A stretch of 64,000 bases of DNA from Pseudomonas oryzihabitans (lineage in GTDB: Bacteria; Pseudomonadota; Gammaproteobacteria; Pseudomonadales; Pseudomonadaceae). This document shows positions 48,809 through 57,634 of this stretch, one piece after another. Position 1 is the first letter of the stretch. Each line of letters opens with the position of its first letter. Under the pieces are notes generated by a model. That model saw nothing but the letters and a program-made list of their open reading frames with translations, made no database searches and was not told the origin of the DNA. The stretch spans positions 3,828,001 to 3,892,000 of the forward strand of contig NZ_CP102428.1 of assembly GCF_024652905.1 (NCBI RefSeq), in the 5' to 3' direction. The position numbers and the translations under genes are program-made.

Positions 48809-49438
48809 TCACCGCAGCTTGAAGTCGGTCGCCACCAGGATCGCCTGGCCGGAGGGTCGCGCGCGCAGGCGGTCGAGATAGGCGGCGAGGCGGGGCCAGC
48901 TCGCCGGCCAGCGGAGTTCCGGCAGGGGCTCCAGGTAGTCCAGCATGGGCACCAGCAGGGCGTCGGGCAGGCTGAACTCGGCGCCGCAGAGAAAGCGCTG
49001 GTCACCCAGCTGGCGATCGAGCACGCCCAGGGTCGCGTCGACGGCGGCCAGGGCGCGCTGCTGCTCTTCCGGCGTGCGGAAGGGCTCGGGTCGTGGCCCG
49101 GCGATCCGCAGCAGATAGCGGCGGACCAGATGGGTATCCACTGTGGTCAGCAGGGCACTGCTCCAGGCGTCCTGCTCCGGATTGCCGCCGCGCTCCGGCG
49201 CGAGTTGACGATCGAGATGGCGGCAGATGGCGAGGGTCTCGAAGATCCGTTGCTCGCCATCGAGCAGCACCGGCACCTGGCCGAAGGGATGTAGCGCCAG
49301 GTGGGCCTCGCTGCGCCAGGCGATGGCCTGGCCACCCGGGGCGAGGCCACAGGGCAGGTCCAGGCCGCGCTCCAGAGCATGGAGGCGCACGCTGCGCACC
49401 AGGGTGCTGAAGACGGGGCCGAAGAGATAGGGCGTCAT
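48809..49438 (-). CDS. Glutathione S-transferase family protein
   Basis: 209 residues from ATG 49438. N-terminal thioredoxin-like domain (YLFGPVFSTLVRSVRL, GQVPVLLDGEQRIFETLAICRHLD) and a helical C-terminal domain. It is divergent from a TetR gene with an operator-like palindrome between them, so it is the likely target of that regulator. Confidence 0.87.
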   Translation of the reverse strand: MTPYLFGPVFSTLVRSVRLHALERGLDLPCGLAPGGQAIAWRSEAHLALHPFGQVPVLLDGEQRIFETLAICRHLDRQLAPERGGNPEQDAWSSALLTTVDTHLVRRYLLRIAGPRPEPFRTPEEQQRALAAVDATLGVLDRQLGDQRFLCGAEFSLPDALLVPMLDYLEPLPELRWPASWPRLAAYLDRLRARPSGQAILVATDFKLR

Positions 49439-49484
49439 GCTGCAGGCTCCTTGCAAAGAAGGCTGCATGCTGGCAAAGGAGACC

Positions 49485-49502
49485 TTATGTTCAAGAACAT
49501 AA
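49485..49502. promoter_or_regulatory. Candidate TetR operator
   Basis: TTATGTTC-AA-GAACATAA, a perfect 8+8 inverted repeat in the 76-base divergent region between the GST and TetR genes. The palindrome starts 13 bases before the TetR ATG and covers its -10/leader zone. Confidence 0.7.
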
Positions 49503-49514
49503 TCTGGAGCAACC

Positions 49515-50105
49515 ATGGCCTGGCCCCTTGATCAGCGCGCGCAGACCCGCCAGCGCATCCTCGACAGCGCCGCCCGCCTGTTCGCCCTCCGGGGCTTCGA
49601 TGCGGTCGGACTCGATGACCTGATGGCCGATGCCGGTCTCACCCGCGGCGCTTTCTATCACCACTTCCGCACCAAGACCGAGGTCTATGACCAGGCCATC
49701 GCCCATGCCGCCCAGGTCGGCAGCGCCCGGCTCGACAGTCTCGGCGGCTCAGGCCTCGGCCAGCTGGTCGAGCATTACCTGAGTCGCGAGCATGCCGAGG
49801 GCGATTCGCTGCGCTGTCCGCTGGCCTTTCTGGCGGCCGATGTCACCCATCGGGAGGCCGCCATCCGTGGCAGCTATACGCGCTTCTTCGCGCGCTTCGT
49901 CAGCCGGCTGGAACGGGATCTGTCGGGGCCGCCGGCGCAGCGGCGCGCCCGGGCGCTGCAGCTGGCCACCACCCTGATCGGTGGCGTGGCGCTGGCGCGG
50001 GCGCTGGACGACGAGGGCCTGGCCGAGGAGTTGCTGGCGGCCTGTCGCCAGGGCGGTCAGGGACTGCTGGAAGAGGGCGATGATTTGGCAGCGGCAGCCG
50101 GCTAG
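49515..50105 (+). CDS. TetR-family regulator
   Basis: 196 residues. The helix-turn-helix (RQRILDSAARLFALRGFDAVGLDDLMADAG, then TRGAFYHHFRTKTEVYD) is typical. The C-terminal domain with CPLAFLAADV resembles NemR/AcrR-like sensors with a cysteine. It probably represses itself and the divergent GST gene. Confidence 0.9.
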   Translation: MAWPLDQRAQTRQRILDSAARLFALRGFDAVGLDDLMADAGLTRGAFYHHFRTKTEVYDQAIAHAAQVGSARLDSLGGSGLGQLVEHYLSREHAEGDSLRCPLAFLAADVTHREAAIRGSYTRFFARFVSRLERDLSGPPAQRRARALQLATTLIGGVALARALDDEGLAEELLAACRQGGQGLLEEGDDLAAAAG

Positions 50106-50142
50106 GCGACACTGGCGACTCTTTCGCCCACCGGAGTCACCC

Positions 50143-50631
50143 ATGCAGATTCGCTCCTTCGTAGCCGCCGATTTCGACCAGGTCTGGCCGCTGATCCAGC
50201 AGGTCGCCCAGGCCCGGGAGACCTACGCCTACGACCCGGACATGAGCCGCGACGACGCCTGGCGACTATGGGTGGAATTGCCCCGGGCAACCTTCGTCGC
50301 CGAACGCGATGGCCAGATTCTCGGCAGCTACTACCTCAAGGCCAATGCCATGGGCCCGGGCGATCACGTCTGCAATTGCGGCTACATGGTCGCTCCCGCC
50401 GCCCGTGGCCAGGGCGTGGCCGGTGCTCTCTGCGAGCACTCCGTGCAGGTGGCTCGCGAACTGGGCTTCCAGGCCATGCAATTCAACTCGGTGGTGGCCA
50501 GTAACCAGGTGGCGGTGCGGCTCTGGCAGAAACACGGCTTCGAGATCGTCGGTACCCTACCCAGGGCCTATCGCCATGCCAGCCTGGGGCTGGTGGATTG
50601 CCTGGTGATGTATCGCTGGCTGGCGGACTAG
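50143..50631 (+). CDS. GNAT-family N-acetyltransferase
   Basis: 162 residues from ATG 50143 (CGGAG upstream). The acetyl-CoA loop is VAPAARGQGVAGAL, followed by ASNQVAVRLWQKHGF. Substrate unknown. Its TAG stop shares the palindrome CTAG with the stop of the convergent esterase gene. Confidence 0.9.
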   Translation: MQIRSFVAADFDQVWPLIQQVAQARETYAYDPDMSRDDAWRLWVELPRATFVAERDGQILGSYYLKANAMGPGDHVCNCGYMVAPAARGQGVAGALCEHSVQVARELGFQAMQFNSVVASNQVAVRLWQKHGFEIVGTLPRAYRHASLGLVDCLVMYRWLAD

Positions 50632-51524
50632 CGCCACTCGCTCAGCACGGCTTTCAGCGAGGCCGGCAGCATGGGTCCGTGGCCCAGGCCTGCGAGCACC
50701 TCGTAGCGCACCTGGATGCCGGGTATCTGCCCGAGGCGGTCGGCCAGGCGCCGGGTGGCATCGGCAGGGACCTCGCTCTGGAAGTGCGCAGGCAGTTCGC
50801 GTTCGGCGCCGCCCTGCAGCAGCACCAGGCGGGCCGGGTGCGCCTTGAAACGCGCCTTCAATTGCTCGTCATCTTGCGGCAGCACGGTAGGGCTCCACCA
50901 CAGCGAGGGGCTCACGGCGTAGCCCTGGGCGAAGGCGTCGGGGCGGGTGAGCAGGGCATGGAGGACGAACAGCCCGCCCAGGGAGTGACCCCAGAGCGCG
51001 CGCTGGCGGGGATCCAGCGGCACCTGACGGCCAACTGCCGGTTCCAGGCGGTCCAGCAGCCAGGCGAGAAAGACGTCGGCGCCACCGGTGGCCATCTCGC
51101 GAAAGCGTTCGCTGGTAGGCGCCGACGGCGTGTAATCGTAGGCCCGGCCAGGGCCGTCGATGCGCTTGCCGCCCACATAGCCCACCGCGACCAGCACGGG
51201 CGGATGGGGCCGTTTGGCCAGGGTATCGAGCAACTCGGCGTTCAGGCCGCCCAGGGCGGCGTTGCCGTCGAGCAGATAGAGCACCGGATAGCCGGCGGCC
51301 GGTGCCGGGGTGGCGGGTCGGGCGATCCATACCTGGTAGTGGCGGGCGCCGTCGACGGAATCCAGCTGGAGTTCGCTGAAGGCATAGCCGTGGCCTGGCT
51401 GCTGGAGCACCTGGGCATCCATGGGCTGATCGATGGGACGGGCCTGGCCGGGAGCGGCGAGGGCGAGCAGCAGCGGCAGGGCCAGCCAGGCGCTCTGACG
51501 GGAGAAACGGGACGAAAGCGGCAT
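50628..51524 (-). CDS. Exported alpha/beta-hydrolase esterase (IroE/Fes-like)
   Basis: 298 residues from ATG 51524. Signal peptide (SAWLALPLLLALAAPGQA), then a PF00756-type esterase: YPVLYLLDGNAALGG, nucleophile elbow GHSLGG, late catalytic histidine in GLGHGP. This group includes siderophore esterases; no siderophore genes are nearby, so the substrate is open. Confidence 0.85.
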   Translation of the reverse strand: MPLSSRFSRQSAWLALPLLLALAAPGQARPIDQPMDAQVLQQPGHGYAFSELQLDSVDGARHYQVWIARPATPAPAAGYPVLYLLDGNAALGGLNAELLDTLAKRPHPPVLVAVGYVGGKRIDGPGRAYDYTPSAPTSERFREMATGGADVFLAWLLDRLEPAVGRQVPLDPRQRALWGHSLGGLFVLHALLTRPDAFAQGYAVSPSLWWSPTVLPQDDEQLKARFKAHPARLVLLQGGAERELPAHFQSEVPADATRRLADRLGQIPGIQVRYEVLAGLGHGPMLPASLKAVLSEWR

Positions 51525-51621
51525 CAGCGAACAAGACTCATTTCCAGTGGAGCAGTCGAGCCTACCGATCTCTGCCCCCGGTCGCCATACTGGCCAGTAT
51601 CCCCGCCGCCCAGGACACCCC

Positions 51622-52269
51622 ATGCATCACCCCCATCTGCTGTTCGATCTCGATGGCACCCTCACCGATTCGCGCCTGGGCATCACCCGGGCGATCCAGG
51701 TGGCGCTGCGCGCCGAGGGCATCGAGGAGCCCGATCTGCACAAGCTGGAGGTCTTCATCGGCCCGCCGCTGCTGCAGAGTTTCATGACCCACTACGGCTT
51801 CGACGAGGCGCGGGCCTGGCGCGCGGTGGAGGCCTATCGGGGGTATTTCCGCGCCACCGGTCTCTATGAGAACGAGGTCTATGCGGGCATCCGCGAGTTG
51901 CTGGCCGAGCTGCAGGCGGCCGGGCGGCGGCTCTATCTGGTGACGGCCAAGCCGCGGGTGTTCGCCGTGGAGATCCTCAGACATTTCGCCCTGACGGAGT
52001 TCTTCACCGCCCTGCATGGCAGCGAGCTGGATGGCACCCGCACCGACAAGACCGAGCTGCTGCGTTTCGTGCTGGAAACCGAAGGGCTGGCGCCGGAAAG
52101 TTGCCTTATGCTGGGCGATCGCGAGCACGACCTGATCGCCGCACGTGAAAACGGCGTGGCGGCGGTAGCCCTGGGCTATGGCTTCGGCAGCCGGGAAGAA
52201 CTGGAGCGCCAGCGCCCGGCCTTTCACTTCCACAGCGTGGCAGCCCTGCGCCAGGGTTTCGGCCTCTAG
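51622..52269 (+). CDS. HAD-superfamily phosphatase (Gph/5'-nucleotidase-like)
   Basis: 215 residues. Motif I FDLDGTLTDS, motif II VTAKP, motif III lysine near TDKTELL and motif IV LGDREHD are in order, with a helical C1 cap. A phosphoglycolate-phosphatase-like enzyme or nucleotidase is likely. Confidence 0.9.
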   Translation: MHHPHLLFDLDGTLTDSRLGITRAIQVALRAEGIEEPDLHKLEVFIGPPLLQSFMTHYGFDEARAWRAVEAYRGYFRATGLYENEVYAGIRELLAELQAAGRRLYLVTAKPRVFAVEILRHFALTEFFTALHGSELDGTRTDKTELLRFVLETEGLAPESCLMLGDREHDLIAARENGVAAVALGYGFGSREELERQRPAFHFHSVAALRQGFGL

Positions 52270-52321
52270 TGGAGCGTACCGACCTGCGCGGCCTGGGCCG
52301 GCAGGTCGAGGGGCGCGCGGA

Positions 52322-52654
52322 TCAGCCGCAGGTGGCGGTTTGCACTACCAGACTGGCGCTGGTGGTGATGGTCAGGCGCTGGGAATTGAAGTCCATGGTC
52401 ATGGGGTCCTGCGGACGGACCACGCGGACGACCTGGGCACCGGCGCGCTGACGGCCTTCCTCGGCCAGGGCCGGGGAGAGGGCCTTGCCAACCAGATCCT
52501 GGACCGCATCGGAGTTGCACCGGCCACTGCTGCTGACGGCGCCGCTCGTGGTCGAGGAGGCCGCCGGGCTGTCCTGGGTTTCATGCGAGCTGCAACCGGC
52601 CAGCAGGGTGAAGAGGGCGGCACTGGCCAGCAGGAGAGGGGACTTGGAGCTCAT
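52322..52654 (-). CDS. I78-type peptidase-inhibitor lipoprotein
   Basis: 110 residues. Lipobox LLAGCSS, a short Ser/Thr-rich linker, then CNSDAVQDLVGKALSP, RVVRPQDPMTMDFNSQRL and a final TATCG, as in the I78 inhibitor family (small domain closed by a Cys pair). It may guard the envelope against proteases; the target is not known. Confidence 0.82.
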   Translation of the reverse strand: MSSKSPLLLASAALFTLLAGCSSHETQDSPAASSTTSGAVSSSGRCNSDAVQDLVGKALSPALAEEGRQRAGAQVVRVVRPQDPMTMDFNSQRLTITTSASLVVQTATCG

Positions 52655-52907
52655 GAGTTCGCCTTTTCGATCGTGGGGGAAGGAACCTTAACCCGTACGG
52701 GCCTCTGCATGGACCCCTCTGGAGTGGGCATTGTTACAAATCGCGAGTCAGGCGACGTTGATAGCCACAGGTGACCAGTCATCTCCCAGGGATAAAGTTA
52801 ACAAATATAACGTTCGGTAATCGGCCAAATTCGGGTGGCACGGCTTGATCCATTTTTGGCATCGACCATCATCGAACCAGGGCCATACGGCCTCTTACGG
52901 TGATGAC

Positions 52908-52923
52908 AACAACAAGAAAGGAA
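52908..52923 (+). promoter_or_regulatory. Crc/Hfq CA motif over the leader ORF ribosome binding site
   Basis: AACAACAAGAAAGGAA: AACAACAA fits the AAnAAnAA Hfq-Crc motif and runs straight into the AAGGAA ribosome binding site of the leader ORF at 52932. In Pseudomonas, such placement blocks translation of catabolic genes when preferred carbon is present. Confidence 0.6.
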
Positions 52924-52931
52924 CACCCGCC

Positions 52932-52991
52932 ATGTCAGCTCGCTATCCCGCCGCTTTCCCTCCTGACGATCAGCCGATCCGCGCCCGCTAG
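52932..52991 (+). CDS. 19-residue leader peptide upstream of the porin operon
   Basis: MSARYPAAFPPDDQPIRAR, with AAGGAA 8 bases upstream of the ATG. It ends 54 bases before the porin start. Small leader ORFs with a CA motif can pass Crc control to the following gene by coupled translation. It is also the only structured item in the 391-base gap (52655-53045), apart from an AT-rich promoter-like zone at 52725-52850. Confidence 0.5.
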   Translation: MSARYPAAFPPDDQPIRAR

Positions 52992-53045
52992 GCCCTGATC
53001 CTCGCGCCCCAAGGCGCTTCCGCTTCCTTCGTCAGGACTCACACC

Positions 53046-54509
53046 ATGTCGACATCGCGCTCGCCCCAGGCCTGCGCACGGGCCCGCTCGTGCCTCGCCT
53101 TTGCCTCTCTCGCCTCCCTGCTGGCCAGCCAGGGCGCCTTCGCCGCGCCTTCCACCACCCTGGAAAGTGCCCGCCCCAAGCCCCTCAACAGCCTGGAGAC
53201 GGCGCGTCCTCTGCCGCCCGGGCCGCCGCGCTGGGCCGAGGACTATCGCTTCCTCGACGATCCGGCCAAGCGCACCGACGCCTTCGACGGGCTGCGCTAC
53301 CAGCGCCTTGGCGATTCGGCCTGGCTGCAGACCGGCGGCGAGGCGCGCTATCGCTTCGATAGCATCCGCAATCCGGTCTTTGGCCGGCGTGGGGTGGATA
53401 CCGATCACTACATCCAGCAGCGCCTGCAGCTGCACGCCGACCTGCACCTGTTCGACGACGCCGTGCGCGCCTTCGTCCAGCTGGAAAACACCCGCGCCTG
53501 GAACAAGGTGCTCTACGGCCCCTACGACCAGAGCCGAACCGAACTGCACCAGGCTTTCATCGACCTCAACACGCCGCTAGCCGGTGGCAAGCTGATGACC
53601 CGCATCGGCCGCCAGGAGCTGGGCTACGGCAACCAGGCCTTCGTCACCTACCGCGACGCCCGCAACATCCGCCTCAACTTCGACGGTCTGCGCCTGGCCT
53701 GGACCCGTCCGGACGGCTACCGGCTGGACGCCTTCGGCCTGAGACCCGTGGTGACCGGCGAGGACAGCTTCGACGACGGCTCCAACAACGCGGTCAAGTT
53801 CTATGGCCTCTACGGCACCCTGCCGCTGGTCGGACCGCTCAAGCTCGATGTCTACGGCTTCGGTCTGGAGACCGATCAGCGCACCCTGGACGGTCTGACC
53901 GGTGCGGAAAAGCGCTACACCGCCGGCATCCGCCTGTTCGGCAACGCCGGTCCCTGGGACTGGAGCTGGGACCTGGCCGGGCAGGGCGGGCATCTGGCCG
54001 GGGCCCAGATCCGCGCCTGGGGCCTGAGCAGCGAAACCGGCTATCGCCTGGGCGGCGCCTGGAAGCCGCGTCTGGCCCTGCGGGTGGACGCCGCCAGTGG
54101 CGATCACGGCCTGGGCGACGACCGCGTCGGCACCTTCGATCCGCTCTATCCGAAGAATGGCTTCTATGGCGACTCCGGTCTCACCACCCTGGCCAACCTC
54201 TATCTGGTCGGCCCGCTGCTGACCCTGGCGCCGCGACCGACCCTGCAGCTGGAAAGCGGGCTGTTCGGCGTCTGGCGGCAGAGCACCGAAGATGGCGTCT
54301 ACCTGCCGGGCATGACCACGGTGCCGGGCACCGCGGCCAGCTCGGCGCGCAAGGCCGGCACCCTCTGGCGCAACAACCTGCGCTGGATGCCCACCGCCAA
54401 CCTGACCCTGGACCTGGAGTACAGCTACTTCCAGGCCGGCGCCGCCGTGCGCCAGGCCGCTGGCGACGACACCAGCTTCCTGATGGCCGCCACCACCTTC
54501 CGCTTCTGA
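53046..54509 (+). CDS. Outer-membrane porin of the alginate-export (AlgE-like) family
   Basis: 487 residues. Signal peptide (ARSCLAFASLASLLASQGAFA), a proline-rich start, then a beta-barrel with alternating aromatic strands ending in the terminal FRF. Segments GRQELGYGNQAFVTYRDARNIR and GLYGTLP are typical of the family. It likely admits a small carbon source, since MFS and catabolic genes follow 10 bases downstream. It is not part of an alginate operon. Confidence 0.85.
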   Translation: MSTSRSPQACARARSCLAFASLASLLASQGAFAAPSTTLESARPKPLNSLETARPLPPGPPRWAEDYRFLDDPAKRTDAFDGLRYQRLGDSAWLQTGGEARYRFDSIRNPVFGRRGVDTDHYIQQRLQLHADLHLFDDAVRAFVQLENTRAWNKVLYGPYDQSRTELHQAFIDLNTPLAGGKLMTRIGRQELGYGNQAFVTYRDARNIRLNFDGLRLAWTRPDGYRLDAFGLRPVVTGEDSFDDGSNNAVKFYGLYGTLPLVGPLKLDVYGFGLETDQRTLDGLTGAEKRYTAGIRLFGNAGPWDWSWDLAGQGGHLAGAQIRAWGLSSETGYRLGGAWKPRLALRVDAASGDHGLGDDRVGTFDPLYPKNGFYGDSGLTTLANLYLVGPLLTLAPRPTLQLESGLFGVWRQSTEDGVYLPGMTTVPGTAASSARKAGTLWRNNLRWMPTANLTLDLEYSYFQAGAAVRQAAGDDTSFLMAATTFRF

Positions 54510-54519
54510 GGAGTCCACC

Positions 54520-55752
54520 ATGCGCCTGCTCTCGACCGTTCCGCCCGGGGCCCGCCTGACCCTGCTGCTGTGCTTTATCGTCGCCCTGCTGGAGGGCATG
54601 GACCTCCAGGCCATGGGCATCGCCGCCCCGGCCATGGCCAAGGCCTTCGGCTTCCAGCCGGGGCAGATGGGCCTGGTGTTCAGCGCCAGCATCCTCGGCC
54701 TGCTGCCCGGCGCCTTCATCGGCGGCTGGTGCGCCGATCGCATCGGCCGCAAGAAGGTGCTGATCGCCTGCGTGCTGATCTTCGGGGTCTTCTCGGTGGC
54801 CACCGCCCATGTCTGGAGTCTGGAGAGCCTGCTGCTGGCGCGGCTGCTCACCGGCATCGGCCTGGGCGGCGCCCTGCCCAATCTGATCGCCCTGTCCGCC
54901 GAGTCGGTGGACGAGCGCGCCCGCGCCACGGCGGTCAGCCTGATGTACTGCGGCGTACCCCTGGGTGGCGCCCTGGCGGCGGTGGTGGGGCTGCTGGACG
55001 TCGGCCGCTGGCAGACGGTGTTCTATGTCGGCGGCCTGGCGCCGCTGCTGGTGGCGCCGCTGCTCGGACGCTACCTGGCGGAGACCGCCGGCTTTCTGCG
55101 CAATCGAGGCGGACCTCAGGCGAACGGGCCGCGCGGGGCCTGGCTGGGCGCCATCCCGCTATCGACCACCCTGCTGCTGTGGCTGGGCTACTTCTTCACC
55201 CTCACGGTGATGTACATGCTGCTCAACTGGCTGCCGTCGCTGCTGGTGGGCCAGGGCTTCAGCCGCGGCCAGGCGGTGGGGGTGCAGATCCTCTTCAACC
55301 TGGGCGGCGGCATCGGCTCGGTGCTGTTCGGCCTGCTCATGGATCGCTGGCGGCCACGGCTGACGGTGCTGGCCATCTACCTGGGCATCCTGCTGGGTCT
55401 GGCCGGGCTGGGTCTGGCCAAGGCCTATCCGCTGGTGGCCCTGGCCGGTTTCGCCGCCGGGCTGTTCGTGGTCGGCGGCCAACTGGTGCTCTATGCCCTG
55501 GCGCCGCAGCTCTATCCGGCGGCGGTACGGGCGACCGGAACCGGTGCGGCGGTGGCAGTCGGGCGCCTGGGCGCCATGGCCGGACCGCTGCTGGCGGGCC
55601 AGGTCCTGGCCCTGGGCGGTGGCGCGGCAACCCTGGTGGTGGCCACCACCCCGGCGGTGCTGGTGGCCGCGGGCGCGGTGCTGGCCCTGCTGCAACGGCG
55701 GACGGCGGCGCCGGCGGCTACCGCCCGCGTGGAGGCTCCCGGTCATGCGTAG
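54520..55752 (+). CDS. MFS transporter, aromatic-acid:H+ symporter type
   Basis: 410 residues, 12 predicted helices. LLEGMDLQAMGIAAPAMAKAFG in helix 1 and WCADRIGRKKVL in the 2-3 loop match the AAHS group (MhpT/PcaK-like). GAGGAG precedes the ATG. It probably brings the substrate admitted by the porin across the inner membrane. Confidence 0.87.
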   Translation: MRLLSTVPPGARLTLLLCFIVALLEGMDLQAMGIAAPAMAKAFGFQPGQMGLVFSASILGLLPGAFIGGWCADRIGRKKVLIACVLIFGVFSVATAHVWSLESLLLARLLTGIGLGGALPNLIALSAESVDERARATAVSLMYCGVPLGGALAAVVGLLDVGRWQTVFYVGGLAPLLVAPLLGRYLAETAGFLRNRGGPQANGPRGAWLGAIPLSTTLLLWLGYFFTLTVMYMLLNWLPSLLVGQGFSRGQAVGVQILFNLGGGIGSVLFGLLMDRWRPRLTVLAIYLGILLGLAGLGLAKAYPLVALAGFAAGLFVVGGQLVLYALAPQLYPAAVRATGTGAAVAVGRLGAMAGPLLAGQVLALGGGAATLVVATTPAVLVAAGAVLALLQRRTAAPAATARVEAPGHA

Positions 55753-56296
55753 CCTGCTGCTGGTCACGTTGCTGATGCTGACCGGCCTGGCCCGCGCGGC
55801 TACGGCGGACGGCGATCCGGCCACCGCCACGCCGCCGCCGCTGCAGCTCGAACCCCTGGCGCGCTTCGAGGTAGCCCTCGACGCGCCGGTGTGGGAGCTG
55901 GGCCAGACCAGCGACCTGGGCAAGCGGCGCATCATCCCCATCACCGGCGGTCGCTTCGACGGCCAGCGCCTGCACGGCCGGATCCTCGACAACGGCGCCG
56001 ACTGGCAGGTGGTGACCGCCGATGGCCTGGCCATCATCGACACCCGCTATCTGCTGCAGACCGACGATGGCGCCCTGATCTATCTGCAGACCAAGGGCTA
56101 TCGCTACGGCCCGCCGGAGGTGATGCGCGAGCTGGCCGCCGGCAAGCCGGTGGACCCGCGGCGCTACTTCTTTCGCGTCACCCTGACCTTCGAGACCGCC
56201 GCTCCGGCCTATGCCTGGCTCAACCGCGCCCTAGGCGTGGGCAGCGCCATGCGCCTGGGCAAGGCGGTGGTCTACGACGCCTATCTGCTGCAATAG
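55745..56296 (+). CDS. Exported DUF3237 protein
   Basis: 183 residues from ATG 55745 (GGAGG upstream), overlapping the MFS gene by 8 bases. Signal peptide (SLLLVTLLMLTGLARA), then the DUF3237 barrel with GGRFDGQRLHGRILDNGADW and YFFRVTLTFETAAPAYAWLN. DUF3237 proteins often sit beside aromatic or polyphenol catabolic genes; activity unknown. Confidence 0.85.
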   Translation: MRSLLLVTLLMLTGLARAATADGDPATATPPPLQLEPLARFEVALDAPVWELGQTSDLGKRRIIPITGGRFDGQRLHGRILDNGADWQVVTADGLAIIDTRYLLQTDDGALIYLQTKGYRYGPPEVMRELAAGKPVDPRRYFFRVTLTFETAAPAYAWLNRALGVGSAMRLGKAVVYDAYLLQ

Positions 56297-56307
56297 AGGA
56301 GTACCCG

Positions 56308-57549
56308 ATGCCTACCGGAATGAGTGCGCTCTACGACGATGTCCTGCTGCTGGATGGTGTGCGCACGCCCTGGACCGATCTGAATGGCGCTCTGGGGCAG
56401 GTATCACCCACCGACCTGGGTATCGCCGTGGCGCGGGCGCTGCTGGCGCGCGGGCATGAGGCCGGGGCGGTGGACTCCGTGCTGGCCGGCTCGGTGGCCC
56501 AAGCCAGCTTCGATGCCTATCTGCTGCCACGCCACATCGGCCTCTATGCCGGGGTGCCCGAGGCGGTGCCGGCGCTGCAGGTGCAACGGGTCTGCGGCAC
56601 CGGCCTGGAGCTGCTGCGCCAAGCCGGTGACCAATTGCAGAGCGGCCAGGCCAGTCGGGTGCTGTGCGTGGCGGCCGAGTCCATGACCCGCAATCCCATC
56701 GCCGCCTACACCCATCGCAGCGGCTTTCGCCTCGGCGCGCCGGTGGAATTCCACGACTTCCTCTGGGAGGCGCTCAAGGACCCGGCGGCCGGACTGGACA
56801 TGATCGCCACCGCGGAGCGCCTGGCGCAGCGCCACGGCATCGCCCGCGAGGCCGTGGATGCCTGGGCGCTGCGCAGTTTCGAGCGCGCCCTGGCGGCCCA
56901 GCGTCAGGGCTGGTTCGCGGAAGAGATCGTGCCGGTGGCGGCGGCGCGCTTCGAGGCCGCGGGGCTGGCGCCAAGGGAATTGCGCCTGCCGCGGGGCTGC
57001 GCGGTGGTCGAGCATGACAGCCATCCGCGCGAGACGTCGCCGGAGGCCCTGGCGCGGCTGACGCCGGTACATCCGGGCGGCGTCCAGACCGCCGGCAACA
57101 GCTGCGCGGTGGCCGACGGCGCCGCCGCCGTGCTGCTGGCGCGGGGCGCGACTGCCGCGTCGGCACGGGCACTGGCCTGGGTGCGCGGCAGTTGCGTGGT
57201 AGGCGTGCCGCCGGACGTCATGGGCAGCGGCCCGGTACCGGCCATCCAGGGCCTGCTCGACCGCGCCGGCCTGACCCTGGACGCCATCGACCGCCTGGAG
57301 ATCAACGAAGCCCAGGGCGCCCAGCTGCTGGCGGTGCAGCAGGCCCTGGAGCTGGATCCGGCGCGCCTCAATGTGCACGGCGGCGCCATCGCCCTGGGTC
57401 ATCCGCTGGCCGCCACCGGCCTGCGCCTGGCCATCACCCTGGCGCGTCAGTTGCGCGCCGAGGGGCTCAGGTATGGCGTGGCGGCGGTGTGCATTGGTGG
57501 CGGGCAGGGGATGGCGGTGTTGCTGGAGAATCCGGGGTGGCGGGGATAG
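56308..57549 (+). CDS. Thiolase-family acyl-CoA acetyltransferase
   Basis: 413 residues. The nucleophile cysteine lies in QRVCGTGLELLRQ (most thiolases have C-x-S-G; here Thr replaces Ser). HGGAIALGHPLAATG holds the catalytic histidine and VCIGGGQG the second cysteine. It may cleave a beta-ketoacyl-CoA at the end of a catabolic route. GAGGAG precedes the ATG. It ends the porin operon. Confidence 0.87.
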   Translation: MPTGMSALYDDVLLLDGVRTPWTDLNGALGQVSPTDLGIAVARALLARGHEAGAVDSVLAGSVAQASFDAYLLPRHIGLYAGVPEAVPALQVQRVCGTGLELLRQAGDQLQSGQASRVLCVAAESMTRNPIAAYTHRSGFRLGAPVEFHDFLWEALKDPAAGLDMIATAERLAQRHGIAREAVDAWALRSFERALAAQRQGWFAEEIVPVAAARFEAAGLAPRELRLPRGCAVVEHDSHPRETSPEALARLTPVHPGGVQTAGNSCAVADGAAAVLLARGATAASARALAWVRGSCVVGVPPDVMGSGPVPAIQGLLDRAGLTLDAIDRLEINEAQGAQLLAVQQALELDPARLNVHGGAIALGHPLAATGLRLAITLARQLRAEGLRYGVAAVCIGGGQGMAVLLENPGWRG

Positions 57550-57585
57550 GGCAGAGCACCGGGATTTAGCTCCGTGCCGCACAGC

Positions 57586-57622
57586 CCCCTCTCCCTTGGG
57601 GAGAGGGTTGGGGTGAGGGGAT
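57586..57622 (-). repeat. Dispersed CCCTCTCCC hairpin repeat, copy 2
   Basis: CCCTCTCCC (57587-57595) / GGGAGAGGG (57599-57607), then GGGGTGAGGGG, i.e. the 48715 repeat in reverse orientation. It lies 12 bases from the next repeat, and the thiolase and kinase genes converge here. Confidence 0.75.
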
Positions 57623-57634
57623 AGGCTCCGGCGT

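Noticed and set aside
50628-50631. Overlapping stops of the acetyltransferase and esterase as a regulatory feature
   Set aside because: CTAG is palindromic, so sharing a stop between convergent genes is an economical coincidence.
53046-54509. AlgE, the alginate exporter
   Set aside because: The family matches, but the neighbours are MFS, DUF3237 and thiolase genes, and no alginate polymerisation genes are present.
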